Source of the DNA: CAZAAW01 sp964483325 | GTDB lineage: Bacteria > Pseudomonadota > Alphaproteobacteria > Rhizobiales > Kaistiaceae | Assembly (NCBI GenBank): GCA_964483325.1 | Contig: CAZAAW010000012.1 | Location: forward strand, 8,475-72,474 | DNA length: 64,000 bases | Direction of reading: 5' to 3' | Part shown: positions 43,441 to 50,962 of the stretch, piece after piece | Layout: each line of letters begins with the position of its first letter | How positions within the stretch are numbered: position 1 is the stretch's first letter | Position numbers and translations under genes: made by a program | Notes under the pieces: model-generated | What the model saw: the letters and a program-made list of their open reading frames with translations, nothing else | What the model was told of the DNA's origin: nothing | Database searches by the model: none

Positions 43441-45264
43441 TCAGGACTTCACCTTGACGTAGCTGCCGGGCGCGTCCTCGAGCGGGCGGTAGCGCCGGCG
43501 CCGCGGGCTGATCCGTCGTGCCGGCACCGTCGCCCCGTCGAGGCCGGCGACCCAGGCGTGCCAGTGCGGCCACCATGAGCCGGGGTGCTCCCGGGCGGTG
43601 GCGAGCCAGCCGTCGAGGTCGGGCGCCGCGGCGTCGCCGTCGGTCCAGTGCTGGTATTTCTGCCGCGCCGGCGGGTTGACGACGCCGGCGATATGGCCCG
43701 ATCCCGCCACCACCATCGTCACCGGACCGCCGAGGAGGCGCGCCCCGGCATAGACCGACCGCGCCGGGGCGATATGGTCCTCGCGCGTCGCCAGCTCGTA
43801 GACCGGGATCGTCACCTTGCCGAGGTCGAGCCGGATGCCGCCGAGTTCCATGCGGCCGAGCGCCAGCCGGTTTTCCAGGTAGCAGGCACGCAGATAGAAG
43901 GTGTGGTTGGCGGCCGGCATGCGGGTCGAGTCCGAATTCCAGTAGAGGAGGTCGAAAGCCGCCGGCGGCTCGCCCATCAGGTAGTTGCCGACGACATAGG
44001 GCCAGATCAGGTCGTTGGGCCGCAGCATGTTGAAGGCCGAGGCCATCTGCTCGCCTTCCAGGTAGCCGCGCTCCTCCATCCGCCGCTCCAGCGCGGCGAT
44101 CTGCACCTCGTCGGCGAAGAAGCGCAGGTCCCCCGCCTGGGTGAAATCGACCTGCGCCGTGAAGAAAGTGGCCGAAGCGATGCGCGCGTCGCCGGTCTCG
44201 GCCATGTAGGCCAGCGTCGCGGCCAGCAGCGTGCCGCCGACGCAATAGCCGATGGCGTTGACGCTCTTCTCGCCGGTGACTGCCCCGACGACGTCGAGCG
44301 CTTCGAGGATGCCCTCGCGCATGTAGTCGTCGAAGCTCTTGCCGGCCTGGCGCTCGTCGGGATTGACCCAGGAGATGACGAACACCGTGTGGCCCTGGTC
44401 CACCGCCCAGCGGATGAAGGATTTCTCCGGGCTGAGGTCGAGGATGTAGAACTTGTTGATCCAGGGCGGGACGATGAGGAGCGGCCGGCGCAGCACCTCG
44501 GCCGTCGCCGGCTCGTACTGCAGGATCTGGCAGACGGTGTTCTGGTGGATCACCTTGCCGGGCGTCACGGCGAGGTTGCGGCCGACCTCGAAGCTGGCGC
44601 TGTCGGTCTGGCGCACCCGCAGCGTGCCGTTGCCGGCGGCGATGTCCTCGGCGAGCATGCGCATGCCGCGCACCAGGTTCTCGCCATTGCTCTCCAGCGT
44701 CCGGCGCAGCAGCTCCGGATTGGTCAGGACGAAATTCGACGGGGCGAGGGCCGCCAGGATCTGGCGCAGGTAGAACTCGGCCTTGGCGCGCGTGTCGCCG
44801 TCGACATCGTCGGCGCCGTCGACCAGCGCTTCCGCCCAGCGGCTGGAGATCAGGTAGGCCTGCTTGATGAAGTCGAAGACCGGGCTCGACGACCATTCCG
44901 CGTCGAGGAAGCGCTTGTCGCGCCGCTCCGGCTCGGCGACCGGCGCGACGGTCTCGCCGGCGAAGCGCCGCACGGTGTTGGCCCACAGGGTCGTCAGCCC
45001 GCCGGCCAGCCGGCGCTGGGCATCCGCCAGCCGGTCGGGCCGGCCGAGCCAGGCGGCGCCGATGCGGGTGAGGGCGCGCAGCGCCTCGCCGGCATCCGGC
45101 GGCAGCTCGAAGGCGCCGCCATTGCGCTCGCGCGGCCGCATCCAGGCTGCGGCGACCTTGCCGCTCTCCTCGACCAGCCGGGCGAGATTGGCTGCCAGGC
45201 GATGCGGATCGTACCCGGCCTGCGCGGTGCCGCTGTCCTCACCCGTGTCGTTCTGGTGCGTCAT
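43441..45264 (-). CDS. phaC: Class I poly(3-hydroxyalkanoate) synthase
   Basis: This 607-residue enzyme has an N-terminal PhaC domain (about 80-250, SPVFDFIKQAYLISSRW), the alpha/beta-hydrolase core PLLIVPPWINKFYILDL and the lipase-like box GYCVGG with catalytic cysteine at about 341; SWVNPD and a late histidine in SGHIAGVVNPP complete the expected triad region. It polymerises hydroxyacyl-CoA into storage granules. Class I is inferred from length and the absence of a phaE or phaR neighbour. ATG at 45264 is chosen over an upstream in-frame start at 45363. No phaA, phaB or phaR is adjacent. Confidence 0.95.
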   Translation of the reverse strand: MTHQNDTGEDSGTAQAGYDPHRLAANLARLVEESGKVAAAWMRPRERNGGAFELPPDAGEALRALTRIGAAWLGRPDRLADAQRRLAGGLTTLWANTVRRFAGETVAPVAEPERRDKRFLDAEWSSSPVFDFIKQAYLISSRWAEALVDGADDVDGDTRAKAEFYLRQILAALAPSNFVLTNPELLRRTLESNGENLVRGMRMLAEDIAAGNGTLRVRQTDSASFEVGRNLAVTPGKVIHQNTVCQILQYEPATAEVLRRPLLIVPPWINKFYILDLSPEKSFIRWAVDQGHTVFVISWVNPDERQAGKSFDDYMREGILEALDVVGAVTGEKSVNAIGYCVGGTLLAATLAYMAETGDARIASATFFTAQVDFTQAGDLRFFADEVQIAALERRMEERGYLEGEQMASAFNMLRPNDLIWPYVVGNYLMGEPPAAFDLLYWNSDSTRMPAANHTFYLRACYLENRLALGRMELGGIRLDLGKVTIPVYELATREDHIAPARSVYAGARLLGGPVTMVVAGSGHIAGVVNPPARQKYQHWTDGDAAAPDLDGWLATAREHPGSWWPHWHAWVAGLDGATVPARRISPRRRRYRPLEDAPGSYVKVKS

Positions 45265-45380
45265 GGCTTCTGCTGCGTCTGGCGATGCGGCTTCTTTCCG
45301 CTTCCTGCTGGCTTTCCGACATAATCCAAATGTATGAATTCCTTCTGCAAGTGCGTAATGCAAGAGCGTATACCGCCTGT

Positions 45381-45414
45381 GTTAACCCTGTGGTGACGTT
45401 AACCCTGTGGTGAC
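45381..45414. repeat. Two tandem 17-bp repeats in the phaC/lipoprotein intergenic region
   Basis: GTTAACCCTGTGGTGAC occurs twice head to tail without a gap. The array lies 117 bp upstream of phaC (divergent) and 22 bp before the lipoprotein ATG, where a regulator or the -10 region might bind. Confidence 0.85.
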
Positions 45415-45436
45415 CATGGCGGGGGAGTGTGCTGCA

Positions 45437-45916
45437 ATGTCGTTCCTTCGATCCGTGAAGCGCAGCGTCCGGCCCGGGCTGGCGATGGCCGCCGCCGGCG
45501 TCCTGTCGCTTGCCGGCTGTGCTGGCGGGATCGGCGAGACCTTCAGCGCCGTCAATGGCGGCACGCCCGAGCCGGTCCTGCAGACCTCGAGCCTGCCGGC
45601 CGCCGAGGCGGTGCCGGTGGAGCCGCTGGCCATTGCCGAGCCGGAGCCGGCTCTGCCGCGGCGCGCCGCCTATCCCAATCTCAACGTCATTCCGCAGGAG
45701 CCGGAAGGTCAACTGCTGACCCCCGACGAGCAGAAGACGATCGGCGCCGAGCTGCGCGAACGGGCGGAGCGCATGCGCAGCGGCGACGGGCCGCTATTGC
45801 AGCATATGCGCCGGCAGAGCGAGGCGCTGCGCGCCCGCGTCGGCGCCCTGACGCGCAACAATGACGAGGCGGACCCGGCCTGCGGCGACGTCGAGGGAAC
45901 GGATTGCCCGCGCTGA
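45437..45916 (+). CDS. Predicted lipoprotein
   Basis: This 159-residue protein has a basic N-terminus and a lipobox LAGC with the acceptor cysteine at residue 28, followed by a Pro/Glu/Ala-rich stretch (about 45-80) and a helical C-terminal half (PDEQKTIGAELRERAERM). It should be anchored to a membrane by acylation. It resembles small alphaproteobacterial lipoproteins of unknown function; no enzymatic motif is visible. ATG at 45437 has GGGGGAG upstream; a GTG at 45407 lies inside the tandem repeat. Confidence 0.7.
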   Translation: MSFLRSVKRSVRPGLAMAAAGVLSLAGCAGGIGETFSAVNGGTPEPVLQTSSLPAAEAVPVEPLAIAEPEPALPRRAAYPNLNVIPQEPEGQLLTPDEQKTIGAELRERAERMRSGDGPLLQHMRRQSEALRARVGALTRNNDEADPACGDVEGTDCPR

Positions 45917-45983
45917 CGGTGGCAGCGGGCCGGGATTCTGATATGAGACGCGCCCTTCTGGCGTATCGACCAATGGTGGTGTC

Positions 45984-47204
45984 ATGAGCGAGTTTCATCG
46001 CGTGCGGCGTCTGCCGCCTTACGTCTTCGAGCAGGTCAACCGGCTGAAGGCGGGCGCGCGAGCTGCCGGCGCCGATATCGTCGATCTCGGCATGGGCAAT
46101 CCCGACCAGCCGACGCCGCCTCATATCGTCGAGAAGCTGGTCGAGACGGCGCGCCGGCCCGACACCCACGGCTATTCCGCCTCGCGCGGCATCAAGGGCC
46201 TGCGCAAGGCCCAGGCGGCCTATTACGACCGCCGCTTCGGCGTGAAGCTCGACCCGGAGACGCAGATCGTTGCCACGCTGGGCTCCAAGGAAGGCTTCGC
46301 CAACATGGCGCAGGCCATCACCGCCCCGGGCGACGTCGTCCTCTGCCCCAATCCGAGCTACCCGATCCACGCCTTCGGCTTCCTCATGGCGGGTGGCGCC
46401 ATAAGATCGCTGCCGGCCGAGCCCAACGAGGACTATTTCCGCGCCCTGGAACGGGCGGTGATGCACTCCATCCCGAAGCCGATCGCCGTGGTGGTCTGCT
46501 ATCCGTCGAACCCGACGGCGCATGTCGCCGACCTCGACTTCTACCGCGACCTCGTCACCTTCGCGCGGCGCAACGAGCTGATCGTCCTTTCCGACCTCGC
46601 CTATGCCGAGCTCTATTTCAACGACCAGCCGCCGCCCTCGGTGCTGCAGGTGCCGGGCGCCTTCGACGTCGCCGTCGAATTCACCTCGATGTCGAAGACC
46701 TTCTCCATGGCCGGCTGGCGCATGGGCTTCGCCGTCGGCAACGAGCGGCTGATCGCCGCCCTCGGCCGGGTGAAATCCTACCTCGACTACGGCGCCTTCA
46801 CGCCGATCCAGGTCGCCGCCACGGCGGCCCTGAACGGCCCGCAGGATTGCATCGAGCAGATGCGCGCCATCTACCGGGGCCGCCGCGACACGCTGGTCGA
46901 CAGCTTCGGCCGCGCCGGCTGGGAGATCCCCGTGCCGCAGGCCAGCATGTTCGCCTGGGCGCCGATCCCGGAGCCGTTCCGCCGGCTCGGTTCGATCGAA
47001 TTCGCCAAGCTGCTGATCGAGAAGGCCGACGTCGCCGTGGCGCCGGGCATCGGCTTCGGCGAGCATGGCGACGACTATGTCCGCATCGCCCTGGTCGAGA
47101 ACGAGCAGCGCATCCGCCAGGCGGCGCGCGGAATCCGCCGTTTCCTTGAAAGCGCGGACAAAACGTTGCACAACGTCGTCCCCATGGCCAGCGCCCGGCG
47201 CTAG
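45984..47204 (+). CDS. PLP-dependent aminotransferase (alanine transaminase AlaC-like)
   Basis: This 406-residue class I/II aminotransferase has IVDLGMGNPDQPTPPHIVEKL, ATLGSKEGFANMAQAI, NPSYPIHAFGFLMAGG, CYPSNPTAHVADLDFY and SMSKTFSMAGWRMGF with the PLP lysine. It belongs to the AlaC/YfdZ and LL-diaminopimelate aminotransferase-like group and directly precedes hom, a common alphaproteobacterial pair. It likely makes alanine or acts on another small amino acid; the symbol is left blank because paralogues are hard to separate. Confidence 0.88.
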   Translation: MSEFHRVRRLPPYVFEQVNRLKAGARAAGADIVDLGMGNPDQPTPPHIVEKLVETARRPDTHGYSASRGIKGLRKAQAAYYDRRFGVKLDPETQIVATLGSKEGFANMAQAITAPGDVVLCPNPSYPIHAFGFLMAGGAIRSLPAEPNEDYFRALERAVMHSIPKPIAVVVCYPSNPTAHVADLDFYRDLVTFARRNELIVLSDLAYAELYFNDQPPPSVLQVPGAFDVAVEFTSMSKTFSMAGWRMGFAVGNERLIAALGRVKSYLDYGAFTPIQVAATAALNGPQDCIEQMRAIYRGRRDTLVDSFGRAGWEIPVPQASMFAWAPIPEPFRRLGSIEFAKLLIEKADVAVAPGIGFGEHGDDYVRIALVENEQRIRQAARGIRRFLESADKTLHNVVPMASARR

Positions 47205-47236
47205 GCCACCCACCAGGACGATCGAAAGCAACGAGA

Positions 47237-48562
47237 ATGCCGGAAGTGCTGCGACTGGGCGTTGCCGGCCTCGGCACCGTCGGTTCGTCCCTGCTGCGGC
47301 TGATCGAGCGCCACGGCAATGATTTCGCCCTGCGCGCCGGCCGGCCGGTGGCGGTGACGGGCGTCGCGGCGCGCGACCGCAACAAGCGGCGCGACATCGA
47401 CATTTCCGCCCATCGCTGGTTCGACGATCCGGTGGCGCTGGCGCGCGATCCGGGCAACGACATATTCGTCGAGCTGATCGGCGGCGCCGGCGGCATGGCG
47501 GAAGCGGCGGTGCGCGCCGCCATCGACGCCGGCAAGCCGGTCGTCACCGCCAACAAGGCGATGCTCGCCGATGCCGGCCAGTCGCTCGCCGAGGCGGCGG
47601 AGAAGCGCGGCGTCAGCCTCAATTTCGAGGCGGCGGTGGCCGGCGGCATCCCGATCGTCAAAACGCTGCGCGAAGGGCTCGCCGGCAACGGCATCAACCG
47701 CATCTACGGCATCCTCAACGGCACGTCGAACTACATCCTGACGCGCATGGGCGACGAGAAGCTCGACTTCGCCACCTGCCTCCGCGAAGCGCAGCGGCTC
47801 GGCTATGCCGAGGCCGATCCGACCTTCGACGTCGAGGGCTACGACACGGCGCACAAGCTGGCGCTGCTGGCCTCGATCGCCTTCGGCACGGTGGTCGATG
47901 CCGACGCGATCTATGTCGAGGGCATCAGCTCCATCACGCCCGCCGACCTGGAGGCGGCCGACGAGCTCGGCTACCGCATCAAGCTGCTGGGTGTCGCCAG
48001 CCGTTCCGAGACCGGTATCGAGCAGCGCGTCCATCCGGCCATGGTGCCGAAGCACTCGGCGATCGCCCGCATCGATGGCGTCACCAATGCGGTGGCGGTG
48101 GAGGCGGATTTCGCCGGCCAGATCATCCTTGCCGGCCCCGGTGCCGGCGGCGACGCCACCGCCTCGGCGGTGATGGGCGACATCGCCGACATCGCCCGCG
48201 GCAATGTCGTCGGCACCTTCGGCCGGCCGGCCGCCACGCTCGAGCCCTATCGCCGCGCCGCCATGCGCGCCCATGCCGGCGGCTATTACGTGCGCCTGGC
48301 GGTGTTCGACCGGCCCGGCGCCTTCGCCGCCATCGCCCGGCGCATGGCCGAGCATCACATCTCGCTGGAATCGATCGTGCAGCGCCGCCGCGTCCCCCAT
48401 GCTGGGGCGCCGGAGCACCTGCAGCCGACGGCGCCGCAGCCCGTCATCCTCATCACCTACGAGACGACCGAAGCGGACATCAAGGAAGCGCTCGACGAGA
48501 TCTTCCGCGACGGCCACATCGCCGCCCAGCCGCAGATGATCCGCATCGAGCCGCTGAGCTGA
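47237..48562 (+). CDS. hom: Homoserine dehydrogenase
   Basis: This 441-residue enzyme has an NAD(P)-binding N-terminus (LGVAGLGTVGSSLLRLI), VVTANKAMLA, the catalytic region GILNGTSNYILTRM and AQRLGYAEADPTFDVEGYDTA, and a C-terminal ACT domain (about 350-440, YYVRLAVFDRPGAFAAIARRM) that normally senses threonine. It converts aspartate semialdehyde to homoserine for threonine and methionine, feeding metY. It starts 32 bases after the aminotransferase stop. Confidence 0.97.
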   Translation: MPEVLRLGVAGLGTVGSSLLRLIERHGNDFALRAGRPVAVTGVAARDRNKRRDIDISAHRWFDDPVALARDPGNDIFVELIGGAGGMAEAAVRAAIDAGKPVVTANKAMLADAGQSLAEAAEKRGVSLNFEAAVAGGIPIVKTLREGLAGNGINRIYGILNGTSNYILTRMGDEKLDFATCLREAQRLGYAEADPTFDVEGYDTAHKLALLASIAFGTVVDADAIYVEGISSITPADLEAADELGYRIKLLGVASRSETGIEQRVHPAMVPKHSAIARIDGVTNAVAVEADFAGQIILAGPGAGGDATASAVMGDIADIARGNVVGTFGRPAATLEPYRRAAMRAHAGGYYVRLAVFDRPGAFAAIARRMAEHHISLESIVQRRRVPHAGAPEHLQPTAPQPVILITYETTEADIKEALDEIFRDGHIAAQPQMIRIEPLS

Positions 48563-48569
48563 CGTCGGG

Positions 48570-48607
48570 CCGGCAGGGCAGGGCCACGCGCTGGCCCGCC
48601 CTGCCGG
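48570..48607. terminator. Strong hairpin between convergent hom and cytochrome P460 genes
   Basis: CCGGCAGGGC (48570-48579) and GCCCTGCCGG (48598-48607) form a 10-bp stem with an inner GGGCCA/TGGCCC extension around CGCGC. It is GC-rich without a T-tract and could end transcription from both sides. Confidence 0.6.
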
Positions 48608-48621
48608 TCACCTCCCGCCCC

Positions 48622-49140
48622 CTACCGGACGAGGTGCTCGTAGGAGAAGACGAAGTCGGTGTCGGTCAGCGGCGCATGACAGGCGCGGCAGGCATTGAGG
48701 TCGCGGTCGAGCCGTTCGCCGGCCGGCGAGAAGATGGCGAAGTCCCAGTCGCCGTTGCGCAGCTCCTCCGGAATGTCGGCGCCCCAGCCCTCGCGCTTTT
48801 CCATCACCGCGATGGCGGCGAGATTGCCGCGCAGGCGCTGGCCGAGGCTGCTTTCGATGACATTGCCGTCGGCATCCTTGCGCGCCGCATAGATCTCGCC
48901 GACGAGGATCGAGCCGTCGGCGAACGCCCCGTCGTCGCCCGGGCCGGCCTGCGCCGCCTCATTGGCGTAGAGATGGATGATCTGGTCGGGGTTCTGCGTC
49001 CGGCCGAGATTCAGATAGTTGGAGAACTCCGTGCGGTAGTTTTCCGGGAAGGCGATGCGCTCTTCCTCGCCGAAGGACGGCGCCGCTCCGGCAACGACAA
49101 AAGCTGCGACGGCCATCGCCCCCACGATCCCACGTCTCAT
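48622..49140 (-). CDS. Cytochrome P460-family protein
   Basis: This 172-residue periplasmic protein has a signal peptide (about 1-25) followed by the P460 domain: FPENYRTEFSNYLNL, QIIHLYANEAA, GSILVGEIYAARKDADGNVI, VMEKREGWGADIP, and a single c-heme site CRACH at about 151-155. Cytochromes P460 oxidise hydroxylamine or nitric oxide in nitrifiers and methanotrophs; other members have uncertain roles. It is divergent from an NsrR-like gene over a 23-bp dyad, which supports a part in nitrosative stress. Whether the lysine crosslink characteristic of true P460 heme exists cannot be judged by eye. Confidence 0.82.
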   Translation of the reverse strand: MRRGIVGAMAVAAFVVAGAAPSFGEEERIAFPENYRTEFSNYLNLGRTQNPDQIIHLYANEAAQAGPGDDGAFADGSILVGEIYAARKDADGNVIESSLGQRLRGNLAAIAVMEKREGWGADIPEELRNGDWDFAIFSPAGERLDRDLNACRACHAPLTDTDFVFSYEHLVR

Positions 49141-49195
49141 TCTTATTCCTCCCTGATGGCGCCCGGTTTCCCGATGCTGTGCAATTGACGGGGAG

Positions 49196-49218
49196 ATCAT
49201 TCATCGCAGATGAATTAT
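49196..49218. promoter_or_regulatory. 23-bp dyad, candidate NsrR operator
   Basis: ATTCAT (49199-49204) and ATGAAT (49210-49215) are spaced by CGCAG; extended to nine bases per arm, 8 of 9 pair. The 11-1-11 geometry matches known NsrR sites. It lies in the 124-bp gap between the cytochrome P460 gene and the Rrf2-family gene. Confidence 0.55.
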
Positions 49219-49264
49219 TCGGCAAGTGTATGAACGGCACCGGTGCGGGAGACGGAGGACGTCG

Positions 49265-49684
49265 ATGCGGTTGACCCAGGCCAGCGACTTCGCGCTGCGG
49301 CTGATGATCCTCCTTGCCAAGCGCGATGCGCCGCTGTCGATCGGCAGCCTGTCGGCGCAGATCCGGGTGCCGCAGTCGCATCTGATGAAGATCGTCGCCA
49401 GGCTCGCCGCCGCCGGCTTCGTGGCGACGCAGCGCGGGCCGGGCGGCGGCGTCCAGCTCAGCGGCGACGCCGGCGCGGTGCGCATCGGCAGCGTCGTCCG
49501 CGCCGTCGAGGGGACGCCGGCGGTTGTCGCCTGCCTGGGCGAGGGGCCCTGCGGCTGCGTGTTCCTGCCGCGCTGCTCGCTGAAGGCAGCGATGGCCTCC
49601 GCCACCGAGGCGTTCTTCGAGCGGCTCGACGCCTTCACCCTTGCCGAGATCGCCGCCGGCACCCAGATGCCGCGCCTGCGCTAG
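49265..49684 (+). CDS. Rrf2-family transcriptional regulator, NsrR-like
   Basis: This 139-residue winged-helix regulator begins MRLTQASDFALRLMILLAK, has a helix-turn-helix (LSAQIRVPQSHLMKIVARLA), the wing RGPGGGVQLS and a cysteine cluster (VAC, then GPCGC and LPRC, about 86-104) that would hold an iron-sulfur cluster. The C-x5-C spacing resembles NsrR, the nitric-oxide sensor, more than IscR. It probably represses the divergent cytochrome P460 gene until NO destroys the cluster. Confidence 0.83.
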   Translation: MRLTQASDFALRLMILLAKRDAPLSIGSLSAQIRVPQSHLMKIVARLAAAGFVATQRGPGGGVQLSGDAGAVRIGSVVRAVEGTPAVVACLGEGPCGCVFLPRCSLKAAMASATEAFFERLDAFTLAEIAAGTQMPRLR

Positions 49685-49773
49685 CATTCCGGCTGGAAGC
49701 ATCCGGCTGGACTTGCCGCAGAACGGCAATATTCATCTGCCCTGAAGAACGCCGACGCGATCCGGAGGAGACC

Positions 49774-50361
49774 ATGGCAGCCATCGCCGTCGATCCCGCC
49801 AAGGTGCGTGAATTTCCCGATGCCGACAGCTTCTATCGCTGGCTGGCTGGGCATCACGACAGCGCTGACGAGCTGTGGATCAAGATCCACAAGGTGAATT
49901 CCGGCAGGCCGTCGATCACGCCCAAGGAGGCGATCGACGTCGTGCTCTGCTGGGGCTGGATCGACGGCGTGCGCAAGGCCTTCGACGCCGACAGCTACCT
50001 GCAGCGCGGCCCGCGCAGCATCTGGAGCAAGATCAATGTCGACAATGTCGCGCGGCTGATCGCCGAGGGCCGCATGACCGAACACGGTCTGCGCGAGGTG
50101 GAGGCGGCCAAGGCCGACGGCCGCTGGGACCGCGCCTATGGCAGCGGCAGGAACATGAAGCTTCCGGACGACCTTCAGGCCGCCATCGACGCCGAGCCGG
50201 CGGCGAGGGCAATGCTGGAAAAGCTCAGCGAACAAAACCGCTTCGCGCTCGCCTTCCGCGTCCACCACATGAAGACCGAAGCCGGCCGGCAGAAGAAGAT
50301 CGCCACCTTCGTCGACATGCTGAAGCGCGGCGAGACGATCTACCCGCAGAAGCGGAAGTAG
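49774..50361 (+). CDS. YdeI/OmpD-associated family protein
   Basis: This 195-residue protein matches the YdeI family: FYRWLAGHHDSADELWIKIHK, TPKEAIDVVLCWGWIDGVRK, YLQRGPRSIWSKINVDNVARL, and a C-terminal DUF1905-like tail FVDMLKRGETIYPQ. Family members are linked to peptide resistance or are uncharacterised. A GGAGGAG site precedes the ATG at 49774. It follows the Rrf2 gene by 89 bp with no clear functional tie. Confidence 0.85.
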   Translation: MAAIAVDPAKVREFPDADSFYRWLAGHHDSADELWIKIHKVNSGRPSITPKEAIDVVLCWGWIDGVRKAFDADSYLQRGPRSIWSKINVDNVARLIAEGRMTEHGLREVEAAKADGRWDRAYGSGRNMKLPDDLQAAIDAEPAARAMLEKLSEQNRFALAFRVHHMKTEAGRQKKIATFVDMLKRGETIYPQKRK

Positions 50362-50458
50362 CGGGGCGGCAGCCAGCTTGGCGGCGCCTCGTCCAGCACC
50401 GGCACGAGGCGGTTCGCACCCACACCCCACGCCCACCGGCGCGCCGGCCCCGCCTCTT

Positions 50459-50827
50459 GCCTCTCCTATAGGGAGAGGCCGGGAGCCTGCCTCGCGGAGC
50501 GAGGCTTAGGCGGACGGGTGAGGAGTTCGGCCCGCGGGACTCCTGCCCCGGCGCCGCAACCGCGTGTCGCCGCCGGTGACCCTCACCCGGAACGCTGACG
50601 CGTTCCGACCTCTCCCGTGGGGCTACCGCATGCACACATCTGATTTGCGCTAACGACTCGCGTGAGTGGACGGGGCGAAAATCGCAGGATTTTCAACGAT
50701 ACACGCTGCCTTCCATCCCCAATGGCGCGCACCTAAGCCCCCAAGCTAACGTGTTGATTTCGCTAGATGGAATCAGATGTGTGCATGCCCTAGCCCGTGG
50801 GGAGAGGTAAGGCACTGCCCCGACGCC
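50459..50827. repeat. Long intergenic repeat, copy 2, interrupted by a MITE
   Basis: Same segment order as 43210-43400: GCCTCTCCTATAGGGAGAGG, GGTGAGGAGTTCGGCCCGCG, CCCTCACCCGG, then CCTCTCCCGTGGGG. A 171-bp insertion plus 9-bp duplication at 50623-50802 splits the terminal palindrome, after which AGAGGTAAGGCACTGCC resumes. Without the insertion the copy would be 189 bp. Confidence 0.75.
50623..50793. mobile_element. 171-bp MITE with 23-bp imperfect terminal inverted repeats and 9-bp target duplication
   Basis: The ends are inverted copies sharing GCATGCACACATCTGATT (50628-50645 and its complement 50771-50788), preceded by CTACC on the left and CTAGG on the inverted right end, so 21 of 23 terminal bases match. 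CCCGTGGGG occurs directly on both sides (50614-50622, 50794-50802) as a target-site duplication. The interior has no transposase frame, so it is non-autonomous and needs a transposase from elsewhere. Confidence 0.85.
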
Positions 50828-50962
50828 GCGGCAACTCCGCAGCGGCGTCGGGCGGTACGCACCGCCTCCGGCGCCCGTCACGCCCCCTTGCCGCAAAAGT
50901 GCAGTAACCTCGAAACCCGATTCGGGCCGATGCCCGTCATTTCGCATGAGCCTCGTTCTCGC

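Noticed and set aside
50623..50793. Transposase fragment inside the MITE
   Set aside because: A minus-strand frame running through it (NTLAWGLRCAPLG) has no transposase motif and continues far into antisense recJ; the element is too short to encode an enzyme.
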